Positions 23,116 through 33,864 of a DNA stretch of 64,000 bases are shown piece after piece. A program made the translations under genes and the position numbers. The notes below the pieces were generated by a model, which was given only the letters and a program-made list of their open reading frames with translations, did no database searches and was not told where the DNA came from. Numbering within the stretch: the stretch's first letter is position 1; each line of letters starts with the position of its first letter. Source of the DNA: Begonia masoniana (Eukaryota; Streptophyta; Magnoliopsida; Cucurbitales; Begoniaceae); contig CM039508.1 of assembly GCA_022432975.1 (NCBI GenBank), positions 29,391,008-29,455,007 of the forward strand, read 5' to 3'.

Positions 23116-23519
23116 TGTAACGACCCCGTTTCCCAGCAAGATATTGTCCGCTCTGGGGATTGAGCCGCAGCCCAATATCATCCCCTCACGGCTTTGTTTG
23201 GCGAGAACTTCCCAGAAGGTCACCCAACCTGTAATTGCTCTCGCCGAAGCACTTTTAACTTCGGAGTTCTTATGGGATCCGTTGCCAATCGTGCTCCAAA
23301 ACGCGTCTTGCTATCTTGGGAGGGATCTTTTACATATCTTTTATTTCCATGTACTTCCCCAAGCGATGTGGGATTGTGACAACCCCCTCTTTACGACCCG
23401 GGATTCGCCTATACTAGAGTCCGGGATTCGCCTACACTCGGCTTAGGTCCCGAGGTTTGCCCCGCAACCCGAGGTTTGCCCCGCAGTCGTACACATACGT
23501 TCACATTCGGGTCATCACA
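23116..23519 (-). mobile_element. Cassandra-type LTR (TRIM) with 5S rRNA-like domain, TSD CATTA
   Basis: 404 bp, TGTAACGACCCC to GGGTCATCACA, flanked by CATTA (23111-23115 and 23520-23524). The Copia reading frame resumes exactly after it. The minus strand contains a 5S rRNA-like sequence (separate entry), the hallmark of Cassandra retrotransposons, which have no genes and carry an RNA polymerase III promoter in the LTR. Only one LTR is present and no PBS, so it is a solo LTR. The right part has two internal tandem duplications: gggattcgcctataCt-type 22-mers and cccgaggtttgccccgca-type 18-mers. Confidence 0.85.
23196..23316 (-). other. 5S rRNA-derived domain within the Cassandra LTR
   Basis: On the minus strand GGATCCCAT (23272-23280), GAACTCCGAAGTTAA (23255-23269), GGGTGACC (23218-23225) and CTGGGAAGT (23207-23215) occur in the order and at the spacing of plant 5S rRNA. 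These cover the internal promoter (box A region and box C). The sequence between is changed enough that it is not a 5S rRNA gene. By analogy with Cassandra, it would serve as a polymerase III promoter. Confidence 0.85.
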
Positions 23520-24668
23520 CATTACCACCAACCTTACAAACTTATCCTCTCACTCACCCTACATCGACTCTAACTCGGTGGTTATCAGTGATGGCTCTGG
23601 TTTGTCTATCTCTCACATTGGCTCTATGACACTTCCTACTCGATCTTCTCCCATTTACTCACTAACGTTCTTTATGTACCGCATATGTCGACAAATTTAG
23701 TCTCTATTTCTACATTTTGTGCCTCTAATCGTGTTGAGGTTGTGTTCTTTGATGCTTATTTTCAGGTGCAAGACCGTCGCACGGGCACTATCCTTATTCT
23801 GGGCGCGCGTAGGGATGGTATCTATTACTGGCCAACTAATGTCTGACCCTCATCCCTGGTCAAAGCATTGTCAATCACCATGTCTCCTAAAGATTCCTTG
23901 TCGACCTGACATTATCGCCTCGGTCATCCCAATCTCCATGTTTTCTGTCACATGTGCACTTCACTTAAATTGTCTTTCTCGACAAATGAACTTTCAAATT
24001 TCTATTGTAATTCTTGTTTTATCAACAAAAGCACCAAGTTACCTTTCAATGTCTCTTCAATCTCCTCCACTGCCCCTTTAGAAGTTGTTTTTTTATACCT
24101 CTGGTCTTCTCCAATTACTTCCACAGATGGTTTCTAACACTATGTCATTTTTGTTGGCCACTTTACAAAATATATCTGGTTCTACCCATTACAACGAAAA
24201 TCTGAAGTTCACTCCACATTTACCAAATTCAAAGCCTTAGTCGAGAAACATTTTTCCACACCCATCAAAAGTCTCTACACTGATAATGGGGGAGAGTATA
24301 TAGCCATGCGTTCTTTCCTAGCCAACCAAGGTATCACCCACCTCACAACCCCACCTCACACACCCGAACACAATGGGTACTCTAAGCGATGTCATCTACA
24401 TATTGTTGAGATCGTTCTCACTCTCCTTCATCGAGCGTCCATTCCCACTGTATGCTGGCCCTATGCCTTTGCCACAGCCACTTATCTCACCAATAGAATG
24501 CCCAAAGCCAACTTAGGAATGGTTTTCTCCTTTGACCTTGTTTTTCAAAAACCACCATCGACCACCAAATATCGTGCCTTTGGGTGTCTCTGTTATCCCT
24601 GGGTTCGTCCTTATATGGCCCATAAACTATTTCCTCGATCCATTGCCTGTGTCTTCCTCGGCTATTCC
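23520..24668 (+). pseudogene. Copia protease end and integrase
   Basis: After the Cassandra LTR the frame resumes with TTNLTNLSSHSPYIDS and SDGSGLSISHIGSM (protease to integrase N-terminal linker). Several frame changes follow. The integrase core is seen as FTKYIWFYPL, then KSLYTDNGGEYIAM (second catalytic Asp) and HTPEHNGYSKRCH. The third acidic residue normally follows the NG motif, but NGYSKR reads Y-S-K where N-G-x-x-E-R is usual, so the catalytic Glu seems to be lost. The last codons CVFLGYS are cut by the solo LTR at 24669. Confidence 0.88.
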
Positions 24669-27061
24669 TGTAACACCCGGTTTTATGGGATTATTATTAT
24701 TCGATATAAAATGACATTTTTGTAAATATGTCAAATTAAGTCCGTTTTGCGAACGAAAAGTTTTAATAAAGCCCTAGTAATAAATTGGAATTTCTGGTGA
24801 AATATGGAAATTTGGAGAAAACCGAATCAATAGCCAATTAACGAGACAAGAAGGAAATCAATAGAAAATCAAATAGAGGGGTAAATTGGTAATTTGACAA
24901 GTCAATTTTTATAAAAATCACAAACCTCTCTTTTCTTCCTCAACACTTCAACGAAAAATTTCTTCTCTCCCTCCCGTTGGTGATTTTCTTCCCTTCTCGT
25001 GCGTTCCTCTCTTTCGTCCACAAAGCTCCTCTTTCCGGCGATCCATCCTTCGCGTTTCTTCCTTGTCTTCGCTTCTTAGGTAAGAATCTATAGCTTTGGT
25101 ACGTTAGATTTTGATTTCTTAAACAGTTAGGGTTCATTTAGGGTTTTGTTAAAAACGTGAAATAAGGTTTGAAATCGATAGGTTGACCGTGATTATGGCT
25201 CTAATGGGCGTATTTATAGTCGTTGGTAAGAGTTAGTTGAATTAATGAGGGTTTTTGAGGTTTTGGGTTGTTGGAAGTTTGGAAAACTCCATTAATGGAG
25301 GTTTAGAAATTCACGAGCGCAAATTGCTCGATAAAATGCCTCAAAGAGTTAAATTAGAGTTTTAGAAAATTTTCTCTAGCTAGGAGTTCCGTTAACTTTC
25401 AAGGTTGATTATATAGGCTCGGTTTTAATGATGATTGTTGTGAATTGCCATAGGTGAACAACGCTCGTGGACGGAGCTTGAATTACAACGGACGCGAGGT
25501 AAGTCTTCGTGCTTTGCTTGGCCGATCCGGCCTACACCATAGATGAGTGTTGTTGATCGAGAATATTGATGAAGTTATTGTTTAGCGTAGGTTGGATGGG
25601 TAGCTTAGGATGATTGTCGTATTAGAATGTTTTACTAGGTTTTGCGTATTTTCTATATTTCCTACTTTAAGCATGATTCATGTTCATACATCATATTTTC
25701 GAAAAGCATAGAAAATGAATTTCCCACGTTATGTTTTCATGAAAAGAAATGACTAATAAAAAGATATGAAATGCATGTAATCCTGGTCACGTCGGGGTGG
25801 AGTTCAGACATGGCTGTCCTGAGAGGAGGAGCATGTTTTCCCCCCTGCAGATGGAAAGGGCTATCTAACCGTGAGATGTGCCTTCTTTATCTGGTGAGTC
25901 AACCCCCGATGACACCTCCCGTTATGTAACTAAACAATGAAAAAGGAATGCATGATTTTACGAACTCAGCACGCATAGCACGCAGTTGCATTTACGTAGA
26001 TTTACTGAGCCCTTTAGCTCATAGGTTATCTCTGTGACTTCGAAACAAGTGAGGACGATATTCCTCCACCCGACGCATGAGCAAGTTGAAGGAGGATGGC
26101 CCGTGAGAGTGCGCTGGGCAGTCGACGCGTATTTTGACCCGTGGGGATGTAAGTAAGTGTTTTGGGGATTTTGATAGATAGAAGGATAGGAAAAATTGTA
26201 TAGCTGAATCATTTTAGGATTTTTGGTATCTGGATAGTAGACAAAAGGATAGTTTGATGTTTCGGTAAACTCGTTTCAAAAATATTTTGCTAAGCCTTTT
26301 ATTACAATTATAATGGAATCGTTTGGGGTTATTTTAGGTTGAGTCACAGATATGCTCGAGTTATAGAGCTATCCATGCAGTTGGATTTCGTGGTTTTAGT
26401 CTCGTTTTTATTGTGTTTTAGGATACGTTTCGAGTCGGTTTTTGAGTGAGATTATGAAGGATGTACGAGTGTCGAGTGACTCTATGTTGAAATGCATTGT
26501 TGTGATGAATGTGGTGTTATGAGTGTTTGTGTGTTGAAGTGTATGTATGAGTAGTGTGATAAAGAGAAAGAAATGAAGGAGGATAGGAGAAGAGTACAGG
26601 GAAAAGAAGAAAGAAAGGAGAGACAACTCTCTGGAACGAATTCTAGAGAGGTTACCGATCGATCGCCAAGGGGGGCGATCGATCAGCAAGTAGGAGGCAC
26701 CTCTTGGGTTTTTCCAGAGAGGTAGCCGATCGATCACTCGTTAGGGCGATCGATCGGCTGATGATCGATCGCCAGGGGCGATCGATCGGCTGATATGGGG
26801 GCGATCGATCGCCCCCCTTATTTTTACAACACCCGATCGATCGGCTGAAATGGCTGATTGATCGACTTTGCTTTTTATGGGCGAAATGCCCATTTTGCCC
26901 ACGATGCTTTGGCCGATTGTTTTTCTTTTATTTTAATGTGTTTTCTTGATTGGTTTTCAAGGTTTTTAAAACAATTTCCAAGAATTTAGACTTTGACTAA
27001 TGTTATAAAAAGAAAAAAAAAATATATGAGAAATTAAGGGATAGGACTAAGGGTCACTACA
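24669..27061 (+). mobile_element. Solo LTR of TGTAACACCC-type Gypsy, TSD ATTCC
   Basis: 2393 bp, TGTAACACCC to GGGTCACTACA, flanked by ATTCC (24664-24668, 27062-27066), inserted in the Copia integrase C-terminal region. Internal layout: a pyrimidine-rich leader ending TTCTTAG/GTAAG (25080), a 45-nt putative micro-exon (25454-25498) between AG and GTAAGT, gcctacaccata at about 25530, and an acceptor-like ATAG/GTTA at 26024 (putative intron 526 nt). A dense GATCGATC cluster (26654-26866) lies 195-410 bases from the 3' end. No coding capacity or PBS is attached. Confidence 0.93.
26654..26866. promoter_or_regulatory. Dense cluster of GATCGATC paired palindromes
   Basis: Eight exact GATCGATC words and one GATTGATC occur in about 210 bases, mostly paired at 20 bp (one pair at 17), with outer GCC/ACC and inner GGGC contexts. 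Perfect extended palindromes such as CCGATCGATCGG occur. The density is far above random expectation (one exact 8-mer per about 65 kb). The role is unknown; tandem symmetrical binding sites are one reading. Confidence 0.75.
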
Positions 27062-27922
27062 ATTCCCTTACTCAAAGTGCCTATCTTTGTCTTAATCCAA
27101 CTACCCATCGAGTATATATGTCTCGTCATGTTCGGTTCGTTGAAAATATATTTCCCTTTACCACTCCCTACACTATGACTCCAGTGTCTATCCCGTTTGT
27201 CTCATCTTTGGCTGACCTCTGGATACCGTCTCCACCACGCTCTACCGTGTTGACGACTTCTGCTCCTCGAAACCAAGCATCAACCTCCCCTCCTCGCGTC
27301 TGCAACAAACCCTCGACCTCATTTTTCGACGCTCTTAGTGGATTGTCTAACTCCCCACAAACTGCCTCACTGCCACCCTCACAGTCACCCACCCTTTCTC
27401 CTTTCGAACCCATATCTCACCAAGACCCTCCAATACCTCCCCTCGTCAACATCCCTGACCATGACCCTCAAGACCCAAATGCCCCTCGATACTCTCATCC
27501 CATGACCACTAGATCCAAAAATTATATCTGCAAGCCTAACCCTAAATACTCATTCCTCTCCTCGACCACCACTGACAGTGAACCCACTAGTGTTGCTCAA
27601 GCTCTCAAGGATCCATGATGGAAGCAAGCCATGAACGATGAATATTCTGCTTTACTTCGTAACAACACATGGGAACTTGTGCCACCTGATCCATCCCTGC
27701 TCATTGTTGGCAACAAATTGGTGTACCGCATCAACATACACCTGATGGCTCTGTCGATCGTTTCAAAGCTAGACTTATTGCTAAAGGATTTCACCAGCGC
27801 CCTGGCCTCGACTTCAAAGAGACATACAGTTCGGTTGTCAAACCAACCACAGTTCTAACGGTACTTAGCCTAGCTCTCCAACGTCGATGGAAAATTCGTC
27901 AACTGGACGTCAACAATGCTTT
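27062..27922 (+). pseudogene. Copia spacer and start of reverse transcriptase
   Basis: The frame resumes with LTQSAYLCLNP and YMSRHVRFVENIFPF, the typical end of Copia integrase, then a Pro/Ser-rich spacer ending RYSHPMTTRSKN. RT begins with WKQAMNDEYSALLRNNTWEL after an in-frame TGA, and after a frameshift gives [20 protein letters not shown] and RQLDVNNAF. The first RT catalytic Asp (LDVNNAF motif) is kept. The gene is cut by the CRM-related solo LTR at 27923 within the NNAF codons. Confidence 0.9.
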
Positions 27923-29335
27923 TGACACGGTGGCCCTTAGAAAAGGGGCCGTGTAATACCCACAAAATATTTAAAAGTGCTCGAGAGGAAGTGTTGAACA
28001 AAAACTGAAAATAAAGTGGGAATAAAGGAGAATAAAATGCAAATAAATGAAGGTGAAGGTGTGTGATTATGATGGCCGATTATTAAGGTGATTAAATGAC
28101 ATGAAATGTGAAGGAAAATAACAAGATGAAGATGGAGTGAAGTGTGTGAAAATCGTGAAGAACATAATGAAGGAGATGAAAAGAAAATGCAAGAATTAAA
28201 TGGTAAAGTGTGTGAAGTGATGATGGCCGAAATGTAAGGGTGATGTGTGTGAGAAAATGTGATGAAAATGAAGGAGATGGAAATACCTTTGGCGAGGAGC
28301 TATCTTACGTTTGAGCTCTCAGATGCACATTTTTTCGAAGGAAAACGACCACCGTAGGCCTAGGTATTCTTCCTCGAAGCCCTTACTCTCAAGAGAGCAA
28401 AATGAGGGAAAATAAGAGCTAGCCTAACAACCTTAGAGCTAGGATAGCAATGAAGGACCACTCCACTAGATAGAAATCGAGGAAACATCCGAAGGTTCTT
28501 CTAACACGGAGTTAGGGAAATAGAAATTTCATAAATGAGCAAAAGTCCCAATACATGCACCAATGCTATGCATTTATAGACAACCTAGGTGGATTAGGGT
28601 TTGGCAAGAGTGGAGGAGAGCCATTGGATTGAAGAATCAAATCGGATGGCTAGGAGGAGCAAGCTGCGCGCGCGCCCATTAGCCAATCGGGTGCTGCCGC
28701 GTGCGCCACCTGATGCCCCGATGCACGCCAACTCAGCAATCTGTGGCGCCCCATCTGATGGCGCTGATCAGCGCCAGTGCAACACCCGCACCTGCCTGCC
28801 CACGCGCCTGCCCGTGTCTGCTGCTGCCCGCGCGCGCGCCAGCTGTGCGGCGGTGATGAGGGCCGAGCGAAGGATTGATCAAGGGTTGAATTTTTACCAA
28901 GTCATTGATCCATGTTGCCACTAACTCTTGTACTTGCAAAATTATACCTTTAAATGTGGGCTCTTCTTTGGGCCAAGGTTTCCTTTGGGCTCCATTTTGT
29001 TAATGCATTTCTCCTTTGTTGAATTAATCTTTAACCCATAATCCACCAACATTCATCTAACCCTAACCACACAATCTAATGCATCATGCAATATATATAT
29101 ATAATCCATACAAAAAGGCTAATGTATGCCAAATAAGTTTGAAAATAAAATTACACATTTAGAAGGCCGGGAAGACAAATTCCCATGGGCCATTTGGTGA
29201 TTCCTTCCTTATGCTCCAAATGTAATCCTTCCACAAAATTGCACCTACAAAAAGAGAACACGTAATAAGTAGAGAGATTATATAATGCAAGAGATTTTAC
29301 TAAATTTCCTTTTGCATGCAACCTGAGGCATGTCA
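27923..29335 (-). mobile_element. Solo LTR related to the CRM-like element, TSD GCTTT
   Basis: 1413 bp, TGACACGG to GCATGTCA on the plus strand, with GCTTT at 27918-27922 and 29336-29340. The minus strand starts TGACATGCCT like the CRM-like LTRs at 30262 and 39503, and ends with an ACACGGCCCCTTTT..GTGTCA block matching ACACGG(C/G)TTCCC..GTGTCA. Shared internal words (cctacggtggt, acgtaagatagct) support a related subfamily. A GC-rich core (28660-28870) includes the perfect 18-bp palindrome TGGCGCTGATCAGCGCCA at 28759-28776. It has no coding capacity. Confidence 0.85.
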
Positions 29336-30261
29336 GCTTTTCTCAACGGCACGCTCAAAGAAGAAGTATTTATGTCTCAGCCCTCCGGTATGAAAGATCC
29401 ATCTCATCCTGATTATATTTGTCGACTTCGAAAAGCAATCTACGTGCTAAAACAAGCACCTCGAGCCTGGTATGAGGCCCTTCGTGCGTTTCTCCTTGGT
29501 CTACCATCACCAACACACTACAGTTTACTTCCTTGTTATGTTGATGACCTCATCATCACAGGTAGTGATTCTCTATTTGTCTCGGATGTCATCACCAAAG
29601 TTGATGCCGCCTTCTCCACCAAAGATCTGGGCTTGCTGTCATTCTTCTGTAGTGCAAGTCCTTCCCACCTCGACTGGTCTCCATCTGTCTCAGTGCAAGT
29701 ACAAACATAAAATGCTCACCTCGAAGCCATTCCCCACTCCTCTGGCAGTCGAGACCTCTCTTTCGACTCATGATGGTTCTCCTCCCGTCGATACCACCAT
29801 GTTCCCGCAAGTTGTTGGCGATCTTCAACACCTACGTATGACCCATCTTGACATTGCATTTGTTGTCAAAAAATTCTCCCAATTTATGCATGTTCCTTCC
29901 TGGATGCACTGGGGTGCTGTAAAGCGTCTTCTTCGATATCTCAATGGGACTCGAGATCTAGGCATCAATTTGTCCTCCATCACCCCAATTTTGCTTAACG
30001 GTTTCTCCGACGCTGACTGGGCAGGTGATCCTGATGATCGAACCTCAACTGCTGCTTATGTTATCTTCCTTGGGTCCAACCCCATCTCCTGGAGCTCGGT
30101 CAAACAACGATTAGTTGCTCGGTCATCAATAGAGGCTGAATATCGAGCCATTTCTAATGTCGTTTCCTAGATCCAGTGGGTCAAACATCTTTTACTCGAG
30201 CTCGGGGTGTCTCTTACCTCGATTCCCACTGTCTACTCTGACAACCTTGATGCTACTTACC
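29336..30261 (+). pseudogene. Copia reverse transcriptase core and RNase H
   Basis: The frame resumes with [37 protein letters not shown] and [12 protein letters not shown] (the YVDD catalytic box). A short internal deletion before YVDD removes the usual NSxxDxSLF stretch; a frameshift follows near 29640-29710. RNase H shows [33 protein letters not shown] and [12 protein letters not shown], then a stop and the YSDNLDATYL segment, where the CRM-like element interrupts it. Reverse transcription would occur in cytoplasmic particles; this copy is inactive. Confidence 0.92.
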
Positions 30262-30613
30262 TGACATGCCTACAAGGCATATTACTCGATCGCAAACAAA
30301 GTCCCTTGCCTTACTTAGCTATTTCACTGATGACTTTGTTTCTTTTACAAGTCTGAATCTCGAGGATGGATCCACTTGGGAGATTAGCCCATTGGATCGG
30401 GAGCATCTGTTGCATTTGTTGACGTGGGACACACGGATAAGTTGTAAGCTTCATCAGACGATAATTTGTTTTCCCGGCATCCCAAAAGTGTAACCATTTA
30501 AATTATGCATTTTTCTTTTCTTTATTTTCATGAACATCTTTGATGTATTTTCCTTTTTTTAAAACTTTGGCAAATATTTTAGCCCCATTTGTGAGGGTAA
30601 GGTGAGTTATAAG

Positions 30614-32988
30614 TGTCACGACCCCAGCGGATCGCGACAAAACCTTAACTTGACTCGTTCATTTAATCATAGAGAAAACTGCTCTTTATTATTTTTTTTT
30701 TTGACTTCGTGAAACTCTAAATCGAATCTAAAGTCATTAAAATTGTTTTGAAAATTATCTATATATTTATATGAAAGAAAGAAATCAACAGCTGATCGAT
30801 CGGCCATATCAGCCGATCGTTCGGCTAACGCTCTGGAAATTTCAGAACACTTAGCCAGCCAAACATTAACCATTCAACATCTTCCGATTTCACACATCTA
30901 CGTTCAACATCGACCGAATTACATATATGCTCAACATCGACCAATTTAACCTCTGCCAATCAACATCTACCGAACAACATCCGCTGCTTGACATCTGCCG
31001 ATCATATCTACGGAACGACATCTGCCAAACGACATCTTCGACCACTAACGATATCTACCGAACACATCTGCCGAATGACATCTGCCGAACACATCTACCA
31101 AACGACATCTTCGACCACTAACGACATCTGCCGAACACATCTGTCAAATTCAACATCAACCGATTAACATCAACACTTGACGCATCAACCGATTTACTTC
31201 TACACTCATCATCACCCGATATAACATCAACACTCAACATCCATCGATTAGCATCTGCCGATAAACGGTCGAAGTTGACACTTCAACTCTCTGTTTTCCT
31301 TCACTTCCCCAGACATTTCTATACCGATCGATCGCCACTCTGACCGATCAATCGGCTAGCTCTCTGACTTCTATAAACTTAAAACTTCATCACCATAATC
31401 ATCATGTGTAAGAAAATCATAAACCTCGACTTGAACACGTAGCGGAAGACTTAAAAACGGGTGAAAACCTTTAGTCTTAAAATCCTCTTAAATTCATATA
31501 CAGTACCAATCAATTCCAGTATTCGTCAACATAGGTAAATTCTTTTTAAACTATCTATACTTTAATACCGTAGACTTAACCAAAACATACTAGGAGCATC
31601 ATCCCACGGGTCAAAATCGCCGCCCAGCCCCAAAATATCGCCATGAGCACCATTCAGCAACCCAACTTGGACGACATCATCCGGTTTGAGGTTCTCACCT
31701 TCCAAATCGTCACCTACATCATAAGGTTTAAACTATAAGCCTAATGCTTAGTAAGGAGTGTAACATATACATAAATGCTCATGAATGCATGCTTCGTAAA
31801 AATCATGTTCTTGTTTCATCTTTCACTTGACATGGATTAAGGAGGGAATCATGCTGGGGAGTAGGCAGGTGCGTGTACTTGGTCCACAAAGACAGGATTC
31901 ACGGTCCATTACATGGACAGTGATCATGGTCCTTCAAGATGGACAGTTTTGTTGACATGGCCATTCTGCCCCAACCCTCACTTAATCATTTCGTACATTT
32001 CACTTTCATGTTTTCTCGTTACATTCCCTTTACATAAATCGTGAATGCAAAACATTTCATATGTCGATGGAGAAAACATGATGCATGTTCATGAGTGCAC
32101 AAAGGAACATCATACTATAGAAAAACCATCATAACATAATGCTCAACAGATCACAATCATCAAACAGTCATCCATACTAACTTCTTAGTACCCTTGTGAT
32201 GTAGGGCCCTAATGGCCGGAACCCTAACACCCACTTACCTGGGTTCCTTAGTAAGTCGTGCCTTCACGTTACTCGTTCCCACCTAGTCATGTCACATTTC
32301 AATGTTAAAAAAACAATCCTAGGCAAACCGAGTTCAAAACTAGTAAATCTCTAACTAAGGAAATCACCTAGGAATTAGGCTTATCCTATTCGAGTATTTC
32401 ATCGAACACCTTATGTGCATATCTTTATTTCCAATATCATTAATGGCACCTAAACTTTTCAACCTCCCTAATTTAAACAACATTCATACCAACATTATGT
32501 TCTTAACCTAAACATCAACAACATTCGAAATCTTATCGTCAATGTCATTAGAACGAAAACTCATAAATACTAATGTTACTCCAACATTGATAAATCCGAA
32601 AACTTTAAGTCTTAACTAAAATAAACTCCTAAACCAAAACTTAACAAATACATTATTTAAGCCTCCCCTAGAGCTCCATTTTTGAAGAGATGAAGGAAGA
32701 ATCGACATTGGTGGAGGGAGAATTGCCGAGAGAAAATTTCTTGAGAGGAGGGGTTGGCTGAATGTGGGAGTTCTGGTAGAGGGAGAGGTTTTGTGAGGGT
32801 TTTAGGTTTTTCTTTTCTAAATATATATTAAGTAAAATCAACATTATTTACAATTTTACCACTAAACATAATTTTCTCAAAAAACAAGTAACATCCGTCG
32901 TTTTAGATCCTCGAAATTTTCTTATTCCACAAACCATCCCAAAATAATTCTCGGGATAAATACCTGACCGAAAGTGCTGGGTGTTACA
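30614..32988 (-). mobile_element. Solo LTR of TGTAACACCC-type Gypsy, minus strand, TSD ATAAG
   Basis: 2375 bp, TGTCACGACCCC to GCTGGGTGTTACA, flanked by ATAAG (30609-30613, 32989-32993). The undisturbed site exists at 39854-39875 in the partner LTR (gttataagccttactc), so insertion and duplication are proven within the window. On the minus strand the putative micro-exon (32239-32282, 44 nt) is flanked by AG and GTAAGT, with acceptor-like TGTAG/GTGACGA at 31713 (putative intron 525 nt). GATCGATC pairs occur at 30793 and 31326, with a CATCTGCCGA-type array between. No PBS is attached. Confidence 0.96.
30791..31358. promoter_or_regulatory. GATCGATC pairs flanking an ACATCTGCCGAACGA word array
   Basis: The first pair is GCTGATCGATCGGCC..GCCGATCGTTCGGC (8-mers 21 bp apart); the last pair is ACCGATCGATCGCC..ACCGATCAATCGGC (20 bp apart). 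Between them (30885-31270) ACATCTGCCGAACGACATCT-like words repeat irregularly. CTCTG words flank the pairs, as in the other clusters. Confidence 0.65.
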
Positions 32989-33852
32989 ATAAGCCTTACT
33001 CAATTCATGCATTAGATTGTTGGTTAGGATTAGAATAAGGATTAGCTATGGGTTGTAGACAAAGAAGCAAGTCATCATCAAGCCCTAAAGGGAAAGAAGC
33101 CCAAAGCCCAACCAAGGGAGCACTAAGGAGGGATTGTTTTTTTGAAATTCAAATTTGAGCGCCAAAAGATCAGCCACTGTCAGATCAACGCTTCGGATCA
33201 ACGCTTCAGCGTGCGCCAGCTTTTCAATCCGAGCCTTCATCCGTGCGCACCTTATCTCGGCCCTCCATCGATGCACCTCATCCATGGCTCCAAATCGTCA
33301 GCAACAAGCACACCAAAAACCCTAGCTATTCATCACTTAGGTCTATAAATAGGCATTGATTAGAAGCATTGAAAAACTTTTTGCCACATTGCTAATACAG
33401 GAGTCACCTTTACCTCTTTTGAGAGCTTTGGAATTACCTTCGTCGGAAAGGTAAGCCACGGATTTCTAAATCCGTGATTGGAGTAGAGGACTCCCTTACT
33501 AACTAGCTCAAGGTTGCTAGAGTTAGTAAGTATTGCTTCCCATCTCCATTTTTCCTTGGAAGATCGAGCTAAGGGGGAGCCAAACCGGTGCCCTACGGTG
33601 GTAGTTATTCCTACGGGAAAACTTGCCTCCGGAAGCCTCACGTAAGATAGCTTTCGGGGCCGCCAAAGGGTTTACATCTTCTTTCTCTTCCATTTTCTTC
33701 ATTTCACACTTATTATTCTTTTCGTTTTTCCTACATTTTTTGTTCTCTTATTCATCACAATGTTGATCATATTCATCTTAAACACACCGAGTACATTGTT
33801 GGTATTTTGTGGGTTTAACACGGCTTCCCTTTTTGGGTAGCCCAGTGTCAGG

Positions 33853-33864
33853 TGGTATCAGAGC
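33853..33864 (+). other. Primer-binding site, tRNA-iMet type
   Basis: TGGTATCAGAGC starts two bases after the LTR end GTGTCA (33850). Confidence 0.93.

Larger units (their letters stand above)
30262..33850 (+). mobile_element. 5' LTR of the CRM-like element, interrupted by a solo LTR
   Basis: The parts 30262-30613 and 32994-33850 align with the uninterrupted 3' LTR (39503-40724). A CCTATAAATAG-like TATA box lies near 33344-33352 (tctataaataggc), matching 40218-40227 in the 3' LTR. The pieces meet at GTTATAAG/CCTTACTC. Confidence 0.92.

Noticed and set aside
23116..23519. A functional 5S rRNA gene
   Set aside because: Only blocks of similarity remain and the sequence is bounded by LTR ends with a TSD, so it is a Cassandra LTR.
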